A stretch of 35,967 bases of DNA. Source: Oscillibacter sp. 1-3 (GTDB taxonomy: Bacteria > Bacillota > Clostridia > Oscillospirales > Oscillospiraceae). The stretch is from positions 12,470 through 48,436 of the forward strand of contig NZ_KE159713.1 in assembly GCF_000403435.2 (NCBI RefSeq). Direction: 5' to 3'. Position numbers and translations under genes: made by a program. This document shows positions 8,350-16,694 of the stretch, piece by piece. Every line of letters begins with the position of its first letter. Within the stretch, counting starts at the first letter, position 1. Under the pieces are notes generated by a model. The model made no database searches. It saw nothing but the letters and a program-made list of their open reading frames with translations, and was not told where the DNA came from.

Positions 8350-9168
8350 ATGAAAAAGAAAACACAGAAATTGATTGGCCTGGTCATGGCTGTTGCCGTG
8401 GTTGCGTCTATGCTGGCCGGATGTTCCCAGAAGCTCTCCGGTACGGTGGCTACCGACGGCTCCACCTCTATGGAGAATGTGATCGGGGCGCTGGGCGAGG
8501 CGTTCATGGAGCAGAACGACGGCGTGACCTTTACCTACAACCCCACCGGTTCCGGCTCCGGCATCAAGGCTGTCCAGGAGGGCCGCTGTGACATTGGCCT
8601 CAGCAGCCGCAATCTGAAGGATGAGGAAACAGCCAGCGGCTTGACGGCCACCGTCCTGGCCTATGACGGCATCGCCGTCATCGTTCACCCGGACAACCCC
8701 GTGGCCGACCTGGACGTGGAAACCATCGCCAAGCTCTACACCGGCGAGATCACCAACTGGAAGGATGCAGGCGGCAGCGACGCGGCCGTAGTCCTCATTG
8801 GCCGGGAGGCTGGCAGCGGAACGCGGGACGGCTTTGAATCCATTACCGGCACCGAGGATGCCTGCCAGTACCGCCAGGAACTGACCTCTACCGGCGATGT
8901 GATTACTGCCGTCTCTCAGAATCCGGACGCTATCGGCTACGCTTCTCTAGCTTCTGTCAGTGACAGCGTAAAGGCCCTTACCGTGGGCGGCGTGGCTCCC
9001 ACCGAGGACACCGTCAAGGACGGCAGCTACGTGATCCAGCGTCCCTTCGTGCTGGTGACAAAGACCGATGCCAAGCTGTCCGAGGCCGCCCAGGCATTCT
9101 TCGATTTCGCAACCTCTGCCGATGCCTCTGACTTTATCAGTAAGGCCGGCGCGGTGGCGGCGAACTGA
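8350..9168 (+). CDS. pstS: Phosphate ABC transporter substrate-binding lipoprotein PstS
   Basis: The 272-residue lipoprotein has lipobox MLAGC with Cys25. Phosphate-binding motifs of the PstS family are visible: TDGSTSMENV near residue 36, GSGSGIKAVQEGRCDIG, and GREAGSGTRDGFE. It captures Pi outside the membrane and delivers it to PstC/PstA. The start follows AGGAG (about 8336-8340). It is the first gene of pstSCAB-phoU-phoBR and is preceded by a Pho box. Confidence 0.95.
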   Translation: MKKKTQKLIGLVMAVAVVASMLAGCSQKLSGTVATDGSTSMENVIGALGEAFMEQNDGVTFTYNPTGSGSGIKAVQEGRCDIGLSSRNLKDEETASGLTATVLAYDGIAVIVHPDNPVADLDVETIAKLYTGEITNWKDAGGSDAAVVLIGREAGSGTRDGFESITGTEDACQYRQELTSTGDVITAVSQNPDAIGYASLASVSDSVKALTVGGVAPTEDTVKDGSYVIQRPFVLVTKTDAKLSEAAQAFFDFATSADASDFISKAGAVAAN

Positions 9169-9179
9169 ACCCCTCTCGT

Positions 9180-9208
9180 GGAGCGGCGGCTTTCTCTGCC
9201 GCCGCTCC
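9180..9208 (+). other. Strong GC hairpin between pstS and pstC
   Basis: GGAGCGGCGGC and GCCGCCGCTCC form a perfect 11-bp stem with a 7-nt loop and no T-tract. In binding-protein operons such hairpins commonly stabilise the upstream mRNA and reduce read-through, giving excess binding protein over permease; that role here is inferred. Confidence 0.65.
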
Positions 9209-9230
9209 TACCCATTAGGAGGCTCAATTT

Positions 9231-10100
9231 ATGGGAAAACATCAACGGTTTATAGAAAACCTGATTCACGGGATATTCCTGTTCCTGGGTCTGGTCACGG
9301 TGGGCTGTGTCCTGCTTATTACGGTATATCTGATCCTGTCCGGAATCCCTGCTATCCGGCAAATTGGCCTGCTGGACTTCCTGTTGGGAGACACCTGGGA
9401 ATCCACAGCAAAAGAACCGTCCTTCGGAATTCTGCCTTTTATCTTGACCAGCATCTATGGAACTGCCGGAGCTATTCTCTTTGGCGTACCGGTTGGCTTC
9501 TTCACGGCGGTATATCTGGCAAAGCTGGCCCCGCCAAAGGTGAAAGCTGTGGTGGAATCTGCTGTCAGTCTGCTGGCGGGCATCCCCTCGGTGGTCTACG
9601 GTCTGGTAGGTATGCTGGTGCTGGTTCCGGGAATACGGCAGCTCTTTCATGTGCCGGACGGGGCCAGTCTGCTGGCGGCGATCATCGTGCTGGCCATTAT
9701 GATCCTGCCTTCCATTATTAAGGTGTCTGTCACTGCGTTAGAGGCGGTCCCGCAGGAATACGAGGATGCCTCCCTTGCTCTGGGGGCTACACCCATCGAA
9801 ACCTACTTCCGCGTATCCGCTCCGGCAGCAAAAAGCGGCATAGCGGCGGCGGTAGTACTGGGGGTGGGCCGGGCTATCGGAGAGGCTATGGCGGTGATGA
9901 TGGTGTCCGGCAATGTGCCTAATATGCCGTCCCTGTTCCAGAGCGTCCGTTTTCTCACCACGGCAGTCGCCAGCGAGATGGCCTATTCCAGCGGATTGCA
10001 GCGGCAGGCCCTGTTCTCTATTGCCCTGGTTCTCTACCTATTCGTGCTGCTGCTCAATGCCGCGCTGAATTTCTTCCTGAAACGCAAAAAGGAGGGCTGA
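9231..10100 (+). CDS. pstC: Phosphate ABC transporter permease PstC
   Basis: This 289-residue permease has six predicted membrane segments and the BPD_transp_1 (MetI-like) fold. The PstC-type SLLAGIPSVVYGLVGMLVL segment and the coupling loop EYEDASLALGATPIETYFRV with AVVLGVGRAIGEAMAV identify it. It forms the Pi channel with PstA. AGGAGG precedes ATG 9231. It is separated from pstA by only 2 bp. Confidence 0.94.
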   Translation: MGKHQRFIENLIHGIFLFLGLVTVGCVLLITVYLILSGIPAIRQIGLLDFLLGDTWESTAKEPSFGILPFILTSIYGTAGAILFGVPVGFFTAVYLAKLAPPKVKAVVESAVSLLAGIPSVVYGLVGMLVLVPGIRQLFHVPDGASLLAAIIVLAIMILPSIIKVSVTALEAVPQEYEDASLALGATPIETYFRVSAPAAKSGIAAAVVLGVGRAIGEAMAVMMVSGNVPNMPSLFQSVRFLTTAVASEMAYSSGLQRQALFSIALVLYLFVLLLNAALNFFLKRKKEG

Positions 10101-10102
10101 CC

Positions 10103-10966
10103 ATGCAAAGCAACTGGATCACGACCAAACGGAAGGGTTACATTGGCCTGATGAGGGGCTTGATGGCACTGTCCACAGCTCTGACCTGTGGAACTGCCCT
10201 GTTCCTGATTGGATATGTTCTGATAAAGGGACTCCCCAGTATTACCTGGGAACTGCTCTCCACAAAACCAAGCTATCTGGCGGGAACGATTGGCATTTTG
10301 CCGGATATTTTGAACACAGTCTATATCATCGTAGCTACGCTGCTGATTGTACTTCCCCTGGGAGTGGGTGCGGCCATCTATCTGACAGAGTATGCCTCCA
10401 GCCAGAGGTTGGTGACGGTCATTGAGTACGCGGCAGAAACCCTGTCCGGCATTCCGTCCATTATCTTCGGGCTGGTAGGGATGCTGATTTTCGCCAACAG
10501 CTTCGGTTCCTGTCTGCTGGCCGGGGCATTGACACTGGTTATTATGAACCTGCCTACTGTCATGCGTACCGCACAGGAGAGCTTGAAAACCGTGCCGCAG
10601 AGCTACCGAGAAGGGGCTTTCGGCCTGGGAGCCGGAAAATGGCGGGTCGTTCGGACGGTAGTACTCCCTGGCTGTGTGGATGGGGTAATCACTGGCTGTA
10701 TCCTGTCGGCGGGCCGCATTTTGGGGGAATCGGCGGCGCTGTTATTTACAGCGGGATTCGCTCATGTTCTGAACGGCTTTCTCAGCGGCCTGGGCAGTCC
10801 GGGAGCCACCCTTACTGTGGCGTTGTACCTCTACACCAAGGAGCCGGGGCCGGGTGGCGCACAGGCATCCTTTGCTATCGCCGCGATTCTGATGGCACTG
10901 ACGCTGACCATCAATTTTGCCGCAGTCCTGGTTGGCCGGATCTTCAAAAAAAGGAGAGCGTTATGA
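10103..10966 (+). CDS. pstA: Phosphate ABC transporter permease PstA
   Basis: The 287-residue permease has the conserved PstA features [19 protein letters not shown] and the coupling loop [20 protein letters not shown] with [17 protein letters not shown]. It pairs with PstC in the membrane. RBS AGGAGG lies inside the pstC 3' end. The stop overlaps the pstB start by 4 bp (ATGA). Confidence 0.94.
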   Translation: MQSNWITTKRKGYIGLMRGLMALSTALTCGTALFLIGYVLIKGLPSITWELLSTKPSYLAGTIGILPDILNTVYIIVATLLIVLPLGVGAAIYLTEYASSQRLVTVIEYAAETLSGIPSIIFGLVGMLIFANSFGSCLLAGALTLVIMNLPTVMRTAQESLKTVPQSYREGAFGLGAGKWRVVRTVVLPGCVDGVITGCILSAGRILGESAALLFTAGFAHVLNGFLSGLGSPGATLTVALYLYTKEPGPGGAQASFAIAAILMALTLTINFAAVLVGRIFKKRRAL

Positions 10967-11718
10967 GCAGTATTGTTACCGCAAAGGATTTGTGCCTGTG
11001 GTATGGGACGGCCCAGGCACTGAACAATATCAATATTGAAATTCCGGAGAAGAACATTACCGCCTTTATCGGTCCCTCCGGGTGTGGGAAGTCCACCTTT
11101 CTGAAAACACTGAACCGGATGAACGATTTAATTCCTGGCGTGAAGATCACCGGCGAGGTGCGCTATGGGGAGCAGGATGTATACGCCTCTGGCCTGGATG
11201 TGAACTTGCTGCGGAAGGAGATCGGCATGGTGTTCCAGAAGCCCAATCCCTTCCCCATGAGTATCTATGACAACATCGCCTACGGTCCCCGGACCCATGG
11301 TGTCCGCAACAAGGCCAAACTGGACGATATTGTGGAGCGCTCCCTCCGGGGGGCGGCAATCTGGGACGAGGTGAAGGACCGACTGAAAAAGAACGCCCTG
11401 GGCCTCTCCGGAGGCCAGCAGCAGCGGCTTTGTATCGCCCGCGCCCTGGCTGTGGAGCCGAAGGTGCTGCTGATGGACGAACCCACCAGCGCCCTGGACC
11501 CCATTTCCACTTCCAAAATCGAGGAGCTGGCGATGGGCCTGAAGGAGCAATATACCATCATCATCGTGACACACAATATGCAGCAGGCCGCCCGCATTTC
11601 GGACTATACCGCCTTTTTCCTGCTGGGGGAATTGATTGAGTACGGTGAGACAGAAAAGCTGTTCTCCCGGCCGGAGTGCCAGAAAACGGAGGACTATATC
11701 ACAGGGAGGTTTGGATAA
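10963..11718 (+). CDS. pstB: Phosphate ABC transporter ATPase PstB
   Basis: ATG 10963 overlaps the pstA stop and follows AAGGAGAG; longer in-frame starts upstream lie within pstA and are rejected. The 251-residue ATPase has Walker [10 protein letters not shown] (37-45), signature LSGGQ (148-152), Walker B VLLMDEP (168-174) and the switch His in THNMQQ. It powers Pi import through PstCA. It also takes part in the PstB-PhoU-PhoR signalling complex known from other bacteria. Confidence 0.95.
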   Translation: MSSIVTAKDLCLWYGTAQALNNINIEIPEKNITAFIGPSGCGKSTFLKTLNRMNDLIPGVKITGEVRYGEQDVYASGLDVNLLRKEIGMVFQKPNPFPMSIYDNIAYGPRTHGVRNKAKLDDIVERSLRGAAIWDEVKDRLKKNALGLSGGQQQRLCIARALAVEPKVLLMDEPTSALDPISTSKIEELAMGLKEQYTIIIVTHNMQQAARISDYTAFFLLGELIEYGETEKLFSRPECQKTEDYITGRFG

Positions 11719-12374
11719 TGCGGAGCAAATTTGACGAGCAGCTTGCCCTGATGAAAAATGAACTGATTCAAATGGGCGCACTGTGCGAGGAGGCGATCTC
11801 CCTGGCGGCAAAGGCTCTGACCGAGGGGGACAAGACCCTGGCGGAGAAGGTCGGGCCGCTGGACGGGGAGATCGACCAGATGGAGCGGGATATTGAGAGC
11901 CTGTGTTTGAAGCTACTGCTCCAGCAGCAGCCGGTGGCCCGTGACCTGCGGCAGATTTCCGCCGCGCTGAAAATTATCACGGATATGGAGCGCATCGGGG
12001 ATCAGGCGTCCGATATTGCGGAGATCATTCTGGCCATGCTGTCAGAGGGCTATGTCCCGGAAGATGTGGGCCATATCCGCGAAATGGCGCAGGAGACAAT
12101 CAAAATGGTCACAGAGAGCGTGGATTCATACGTCCAGCAGGATATAGAGCGGGCCAGAGCCGTGATTGCTCACGATGACACCATTGACCGCTATTTTACA
12201 CAGGTCAAAGCTGTGCTGATTCAAAAAATCGCGGAGGCGCCCGCAGTCGGGGAGCACGCGCTTGACCTGCTGATGATCGACAAATACCTGGAGCGCATTG
12301 GTGACCATGCTGTCAATATTGCAGAGTGGGTTATCTTCTCCATTACCGGGAATAAGAACGGGCAGGCACATTGA
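11718..12374 (+). CDS. phoU: Phosphate signalling regulator PhoU
   Basis: ATG 11718 overlaps the pstB stop by one base (TAATG); AGGGAGG is just upstream. The 218-residue protein is all-helical with two PhoU repeats, each with the metal-site-like motif (DMERIGDQASDIAE and KYLERIGDHAVNIAE). PhoU restrains PhoR signalling and transporter activity when Pi is plentiful. A second PhoU-like domain is fused to the cotransporter at 6411-8186. Confidence 0.95.
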   Translation: MRSKFDEQLALMKNELIQMGALCEEAISLAAKALTEGDKTLAEKVGPLDGEIDQMERDIESLCLKLLLQQQPVARDLRQISAALKIITDMERIGDQASDIAEIILAMLSEGYVPEDVGHIREMAQETIKMVTESVDSYVQQDIERARAVIAHDDTIDRYFTQVKAVLIQKIAEAPAVGEHALDLLMIDKYLERIGDHAVNIAEWVIFSITGNKNGQAH

Positions 12375-12426
12375 TGGTAAGGAGTGTCTGTGGTATGATA
12401 ATCTCGCTCGGAAAGGGGGAAAGAAC

Positions 12427-13101
12427 ATGATTTTTTGCGTAGAAGATGATGAAAGCATCCAGAGCCTTGAACTCTATGCGTTACGAAGCGCGGGATTCGA
12501 GGTCAGGGGTTTTGTGGATGGCGATTCTTTCTTGGAGGCGATTCGCACAGAAATACCCCAGCTTGTTATTTTGGATGTCATGCTGCCCGGAAAAAGCGGT
12601 GTTGAATTGCTGAAGCTGATGAAGGAATCCAGTGCGACCCGTGAGATCGCGGTCATCATGGCAACGGCAAAGGGAGCAGAGTACGATAAGATTCAGAGCC
12701 TGGACCTGGGGGCGGACGATTATCTGGTCAAGCCCTTCGGCATGATGGAGATGGTATCACGGGTCAAAGCGGTACTGCGCCGGTGTCACCCCAGGCAGAA
12801 TCCAGAGATCCTGGCTGCAAACGATCTGGTGATCGATCTGGCGGAGCATACCGTCATGGCGGGCGGTGAGCGGGTTTCCCTCACCTATAAAGAATTTGAA
12901 TTGCTACGCCTGTTTATGTCCTCCCCCGGTGTTGCGTTCACCAGAGAAAAACTCCTGACCAGCATCTGGGATTCGGACTATTCCGGTGAAACCAGGACTG
13001 TGGATATGCACATCCGTACCCTGCGGCAGAAGCTGGGAAGTTATGGAGCAATGATTGAAACGATTCGTAATGTCGGCTACCGGCTGGAGGTAAAACCATG
13101 A
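12427..13101 (+). CDS. phoB: PhoB/PhoP-type response regulator
   Basis: ATG 12427 follows AAAGGGGGAAAG; an upstream in-frame start lies inside phoU. The 224-residue protein has a receiver domain with acidic pocket E6-D7-D8, phospho-acceptor Asp50 (VILDVMLPG), Thr80 and Lys102 (VKPFG). A C-terminal OmpR-type winged helix follows (LTYKEFELL, VDMHIRTLRQKL, VRNVGYRLE-like end). It is the probable activator of the Pho boxes in this window. The stop overlaps phoR by 4 bp. Confidence 0.93.
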   Translation: MIFCVEDDESIQSLELYALRSAGFEVRGFVDGDSFLEAIRTEIPQLVILDVMLPGKSGVELLKLMKESSATREIAVIMATAKGAEYDKIQSLDLGADDYLVKPFGMMEMVSRVKAVLRRCHPRQNPEILAANDLVIDLAEHTVMAGGERVSLTYKEFELLRLFMSSPGVAFTREKLLTSIWDSDYSGETRTVDMHIRTLRQKLGSYGAMIETIRNVGYRLEVKP

Positions 13102-14777
13102 CCAAAAGAATCTTTCGGTCCATCCTGTGTGTAGCGGCGGCGGTACTGCTGGCAAACCTCGTCATTGTCATGGGATGTTTGTATGACTACTTCGGTTCCG
13201 TTCAAGAGGCGCAGTTAAAAGACGAACTGCGGCTTGCGGCTTATGCGGTGGAGGAAAACGGACAGGACTATTTAGAACACCTGTCAGAACGCGATTACCG
13301 CTACACCTGGACCCCGGACTACCGCCTGACCTGGATTGCGTCTGATGGCACAGTCCTTTTCGACACGCTGGATTCCGCAGAAAATATGGAAAACCACGGA
13401 GATCGCATTGAGGTTCGGGAAGCATTTGCGAAAGGTGAAAGCAGCAGCATCCGTTACTCCACCACACTCACAGAGCGGACGCTCTACTATGCCAGGGCAT
13501 TGAATAACGGAACTGTGCTGCGCATCTCCATCCGGCAGGTGACGGTATTGGCGCTGGTTCTGGTTATGCTCCAGCCTATTCTGCTGGTAGCGATTCTTGC
13601 AGTCATTCTCTCTGCTGTCCTTGCAAATTGGATGTCCAAGAAAATCGTCCAGCCCCTTAATTCACTGGACCTGGATCATCCGCTGGAGAATAACGCCTAC
13701 GAAGAATTAGCGCCCCTTCTCAGCCGCATCCATCAGCAGCGTCAGCAGATTGCCGCACAACTTCACAGCTTGAAAAAGCAGACAGATGAATTTGCACAAG
13801 TGACCAGTCACATGAAAGAGGGTCTGGTTCTTCTTGACAATGCAGGAAAAATTCTAAGCATCAATCCAGCGGCACAGCAAGTTTTTGGAGTGGAAACATC
13901 CTGCAATGGACAGGATTTTCTGACCATAGATCGAAGCCGTGATCTGCACTTCGCCATACAAACAGCAGTATCCGAAGGACACAGTGAGGTTAGGTCGGAG
14001 CGAAACGGGCGGGAGTTTCAATTTGACATCAGCCGGATCGAATCGGAGGAGGCCTTTGTTGGAACGGTGCTGTTGGCCTTTGATGTGACGGAACAGGCAT
14101 TTGCGGAGCGGAATCGCCGGGAATTTACCGCAAACGTATCCCATGAGCTGAAAACGCCGCTGCAATCCATCCTGGGCAGTGCGGAACTGTTAAAAAGCGG
14201 GATGGTCAAACAAGACGATATTCCCCATTTTTCCGGCCTTATCCACACAGAAGCCGCACGGCTGGTAACATTGGTAGAGGATATTATTCACCTCTCTCAA
14301 CTTGACGAAGGCATGGTTTTACCCCAGGAGAGCGTGGGCCTCTTTGAAGTAGCAAAAAATGTGACAGACACCCTTAGCGATACTGCCGCGCAGAAGTGTG
14401 TTAATGTCTTGGTTTCAGGTGAGAATATCTGCATAAATGGTGTGCGCAGTTTTTTATATGAAATGATCTTTAACCTCTGTGATAATGCCATTAAGTACAA
14501 TGTTGAGGGCGGAACTGTAAAGATCGTTGTCTCTAACAATGTAAAAGGTGCATCAATTACAGTAAAAGACACCGGAATTGGTATCCCGCCGGAGTACCAG
14601 TCCAGGGTGTTTGAACGGTTCTTCCGAGTGGACAAGAGCCGCTCAAAAGCGTCCGGCGGAACCGGGCTAGGTCTTTCGATTGTTAAACATATTGCACAAT
14701 ATCACAACGCAACAATCAACCTATGCAGTCAGGTTGGGGAAGGAACTACAATTACTATTGTATTTCCCCCAACTTGA
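13098..14777 (+). CDS. phoR: PhoR-type sensor histidine kinase
   Basis: The 559-residue kinase has a membrane segment near residues 9-29, an extracytoplasmic sensor region to about 145, a second membrane segment (about 150-176), a HAMP-like linker and a PAS domain (about 235-335). The phosphotransfer helix is NVSHELKTPLQ with His349. The ATPase domain has N box NLCDNAIKYN (Asn463 region), DTGIGIP, FERFFRV and GGTGLGLSIVKH. It phosphorylates PhoB under phosphate limitation. ATG 13098 overlaps the phoB stop (ATGA). Confidence 0.93.
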   Translation: MTKRIFRSILCVAAAVLLANLVIVMGCLYDYFGSVQEAQLKDELRLAAYAVEENGQDYLEHLSERDYRYTWTPDYRLTWIASDGTVLFDTLDSAENMENHGDRIEVREAFAKGESSSIRYSTTLTERTLYYARALNNGTVLRISIRQVTVLALVLVMLQPILLVAILAVILSAVLANWMSKKIVQPLNSLDLDHPLENNAYEELAPLLSRIHQQRQQIAAQLHSLKKQTDEFAQVTSHMKEGLVLLDNAGKILSINPAAQQVFGVETSCNGQDFLTIDRSRDLHFAIQTAVSEGHSEVRSERNGREFQFDISRIESEEAFVGTVLLAFDVTEQAFAERNRREFTANVSHELKTPLQSILGSAELLKSGMVKQDDIPHFSGLIHTEAARLVTLVEDIIHLSQLDEGMVLPQESVGLFEVAKNVTDTLSDTAAQKCVNVLVSGENICINGVRSFLYEMIFNLCDNAIKYNVEGGTVKIVVSNNVKGASITVKDTGIGIPPEYQSRVFERFFRVDKSRSKASGGTGLGLSIVKHIAQYHNATINLCSQVGEGTTITIVFPPT

Positions 14778-14797
14778 AAAACAACCGTTCAAGTGTG

Positions 14798-14832
14798 GCC
14801 AGCAGAGGTAAGATTGTTCTTGTCCTGCTGGC
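14798..14832 (+). terminator. Terminator-like hairpin after phoR
   Basis: GCCAGCAG (14798-14805) and CTGCTGGC (14825-14832) form an 8-bp stem with a 19-nt loop. It is followed by TTATTT. It lies between convergent phoR and the XRE gene and may serve both. Confidence 0.55.
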
Positions 14833-14836
14833 TTAT

Positions 14837-15196
14837 TTAATGATCTTCATTATTTCCCTCTTGAAGCCCAAGTAACTGTTCTGCAAGAAAGTCCAGCATA
14901 TTAAGCAACACCATTTGATTAGCACGACTGCAAGCCCTAAACTTTCCAAGGAAACGGTTGATTTCTTCCTCATTTTCGTCTGGCTCTACATTGAACAGGT
15001 TACTTGTTGTAAGGCCCAAGCGATTTACAATCGGAAAAAGAATCCCATAGGACGGATTAACACTCCCGTGTTCAATGCCTTGAATCATCTTGATCGAAAC
15101 GCCGGTTTGGTCAGAAAGTTCTTGCTGTGTTAGTTTGTAAGCCTTTCTTGCCTGTTGGACCCGGTTGCCCAAATATGTGCGAATATCCATCGGCAT
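14837..15196 (-). CDS. XRE-family transcriptional regulator
   Basis: The 119-residue protein has an HTH over about residues 8-65 (LTQQELSDQTGVSIKMIQGIE) followed by an acidic stretch DENEEEINRF and a leucine-rich C-terminus. AGGTGAT lies upstream; ATG 15196 or the in-frame ATG at 15190 could be used. It is convergent with phoR. A palindrome CCTATTTAATAGG upstream may be its operator. No partner gene indicates its target. Confidence 0.82.
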   Translation of the reverse strand: MPMDIRTYLGNRVQQARKAYKLTQQELSDQTGVSIKMIQGIEHGSVNPSYGILFPIVNRLGLTTSNLFNVEPDENEEEINRFLGKFRACSRANQMVLLNMLDFLAEQLLGLQEGNNEDH

Positions 15197-15257
15197 AGTT
15201 TATCACCTCGGATATATTCTATCTTACCGATTTTCATATTTACATTCCCGAATAGCT

Positions 15258-15270
15258 CCTATTTAATAGG
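15258..15270. promoter_or_regulatory. Palindrome upstream of the XRE gene, possible operator
   Basis: CCTATT-T-AATAGG is a perfect 6-bp inverted repeat about 60 bp before the XRE start. Such sites are often autoregulatory operators; no second copy was seen, so this is weak. Confidence 0.3.
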
Positions 15271-15530
15271 TAAAATCTTACTCTTTATATGAAATAGTGA
15301 ACCCCTGTTGAGTGGCCATAAAAAAACGGCTCTCACAGCAGGGGCTTATCGTGCATCCACCTGTGATTAGTCCGTTGGAGGAAATCATGGGTGCTTTTCT
15401 TGTTTACAACAGATTTGGTGATTCACCAAAAAAATTGTTGTCCCCCATGAGGATTACCCTAGAATAAAAACCGCAAAATTTGACCTTTTTAGAACGTGTT
15501 ATCCTGCTGATAATCCGGCAGGGAGACAAA

Positions 15531-15570
15531 CCGCCAGAGAGTATAGGAAGCTCTCTGGCGGTTTCTTTTG
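15531..15570 (+). terminator. Strong rho-independent terminator upstream of the left element
   Basis: CCGCCAGAGAG and CTCTCTGGCGG pair perfectly (11 bp, 9-nt loop) and are followed by TTTCTTTTG. No clear gene precedes it on this strand. It could end a small transcript or act as an attenuator for the leader/HTH unit. Apart from this, the operator-like palindrome and a loose CCCCTG/CAGGGG repeat at about 15303-15344, I see nothing in 15197-15619. Confidence 0.75.
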
Positions 15571-15619
15571 TCGGTTTAGATCGAAATACGCTTGCATCCT
15601 CCGGTGCCGTGGGCCTCCA

Positions 15620-15654
15620 CGAAAATCTGAAAGTCCATCACATTTAGATTTTCG
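15620..15654 (+). promoter_or_regulatory. Leader hairpin abutting the Shine-Dalgarno site (left element)
   Basis: CGAAAATCT (15620-15628) and AGATTTTCG (15646-15654) form a 9-bp stem that ends on the first base of GGAGGG. The right element has the equivalent hairpin at 27450-27488. Position suggests control of translation of the short leader ORF. Confidence 0.55.
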
Positions 15655-15665
15655 GAGGGAGCGCA

Positions 15666-15782
15666 ATGCAAAAAATTCGAGTGTCTAAAATTTCCTCTAC
15701 AAACTTTGGGGAATGGGACAAAAGCTGTCCCATAAGTTTTTTAGCATCTCCCCAGGAGCATCGAAGGGGGGTGAGCGCATGA
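15666..15782 (+). CDS. Short leader ORF overlapping the HTH gene (left element)
   Basis: This 38-codon ORF (MQKIRVSKISSTNF...) has a strong GGAGGG Shine-Dalgarno site 6 nt before its ATG. Its stop overlaps the HTH start by 4 bp (ATGA), so translation is probably coupled. The right element has an ORF in the same place with the same hairpin and RBS arrangement and a similar start (both contain a K-I core near the N-terminus) but little other identity. It is more likely a translated leader than a conserved protein. Confidence 0.5.
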   Translation: MQKIRVSKISSTNFGEWDKSCPISFLASPQEHRRGVSA

Positions 15783-16096
15783 GCAGTCCGAGCGAACGGC
15801 GGCAGGAGTTGTTAGAGGTACTGTGCCGCAGAAGGCACGATACATACGACAATCTGGCCTTTGAGTTCAATGTTTCCAGAAGAACGATTCGCCGTGATAT
15901 AGCGATACTCATGTGCTCTTACCCCATTGAGACTTCCAGAGGATACGGTGGAGGCGTAAGGGTTGCGGATGGATATTATCTCCATCGCAGAACCCTTAAC
16001 AAAAAGCAGGTCGCATTACTTATTAGGCTGCGAGTTCAGCTTGATGGAGACGATTTGAATACGCTCAACAGCATCCTTCGCCTTTTTGCTCCTTAA
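15779..16096 (+). CDS. Small DeoR-type HTH regulator (left element)
   Basis: The 105-residue protein has a winged-helix N-terminus (YDNLAFEFNVSRRTIRRDI) and the segment ILMCSYPIETSRGYGGGV. The right element encodes an equal-length homologue at 27004-27321 with ILMC/LMCIYPIEITRGRNGGV at the same place but many substitutions elsewhere. It lacks the sugar-binding domain of full DeoR proteins. ATG 15779 follows GGGGGTGAG. It probably controls the element's leader or downstream operon. Confidence 0.75.
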   Translation: MSSPSERRQELLEVLCRRRHDTYDNLAFEFNVSRRTIRRDIAILMCSYPIETSRGYGGGVRVADGYYLHRRTLNKKQVALLIRLRVQLDGDDLNTLNSILRLFAP

Positions 16097-16109
16097 CGCA
16101 TATCCCCCA

Positions 16110-16694
16110 GCACCTTGACAAACAGCGGGACAAGCTCCCGTTCATATTCAGTATGTAAGTGCTGCATCCTGCATCAGCCGTTCAATCGCAAAGACTACCT
16201 GCGGGCCAGGGCCGGAGGAAAGGAGGTGATCCCTTCCGCTCTCTGCCCGTCAAAACGATAACATCAAAGGTACGAGCGACACCTGGGCGGCTGCCCGGCG
16301 CTGGCAACGCCGCAGACGCGGGATGCACCGCAAACACCCGTATCGCAGGGTAAAAGGGAGATGCTGGGGGAACGGCCTGGGCAGCTTAGTCACCTGCCGC
16401 CACCGTCTGCTGGCACTGCGCCGCCACGCCAAAGGCGGGCTTGCATACTCCCGTGCCGGGGGAGAGCAGTAAGGCGGTCATGCCGCCCGATAATACGGCA
16501 CATATTTTTCTGAAAGGGTATTCCAGGGAACCCGCGCCGGTCACATTTCCTCACAGAATGAGGACACAGCCAGGACCGGCGCGGCCCTTCCCGCCCACCG
16601 GATGAAAGACCTGGAGCCATAGGCCAACTGCGGCCCCAGGTGTTCCATCCGGTAAGGATGAACGATAACAGGCCGAGGCCAGGGAGGTGAAAAT
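16110..16694 (+). ncRNA. Candidate structured RNA, left copy
   Basis: This 585-nt non-coding stretch is strongly conserved with 26407-26994 (minus). The core 16262-16415 (154 nt) differs at only two positions (16294, 16301), while adjacent proteins have diverged strongly. Helices visible: CGGGA/TCCCG near 16126-16140; CGGCG/CGCCG; GCAGACG (16312-16318) with CGTCTGC (16404-16410), enclosing ACCC/GGGT (16336/16348) and GGCAG/CTGCC (16380/16394); GGCGG-TCATG-CCGCC near 16472-16487; GCGCCGGT (16534) with ACCGGCGC (16575), enclosing CCTCA/TGAGG; and ACCGGATG (16597) with CATCCGGT (16646). A 2-nt indel between copies breaks the only long frame, which argues against a protein. It could instead be a DNA element such as an origin or partition site. 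No promoter is certain. Confidence 0.5.

Noticed and set aside
15480..15514. Promoter for a small RNA ending at the terminator at 15531
   Set aside because: TTGACC is present, but no -10 at acceptable spacing was found.
16159..16353. GTG-started ORF inside the conserved segment, with a longer relative at 26480-26944
   Set aside because: No RBS, and a 2-nt indel between the copies puts them in different frames before the most conserved block; the conserved block is alike at the nucleotide level in all codon positions.
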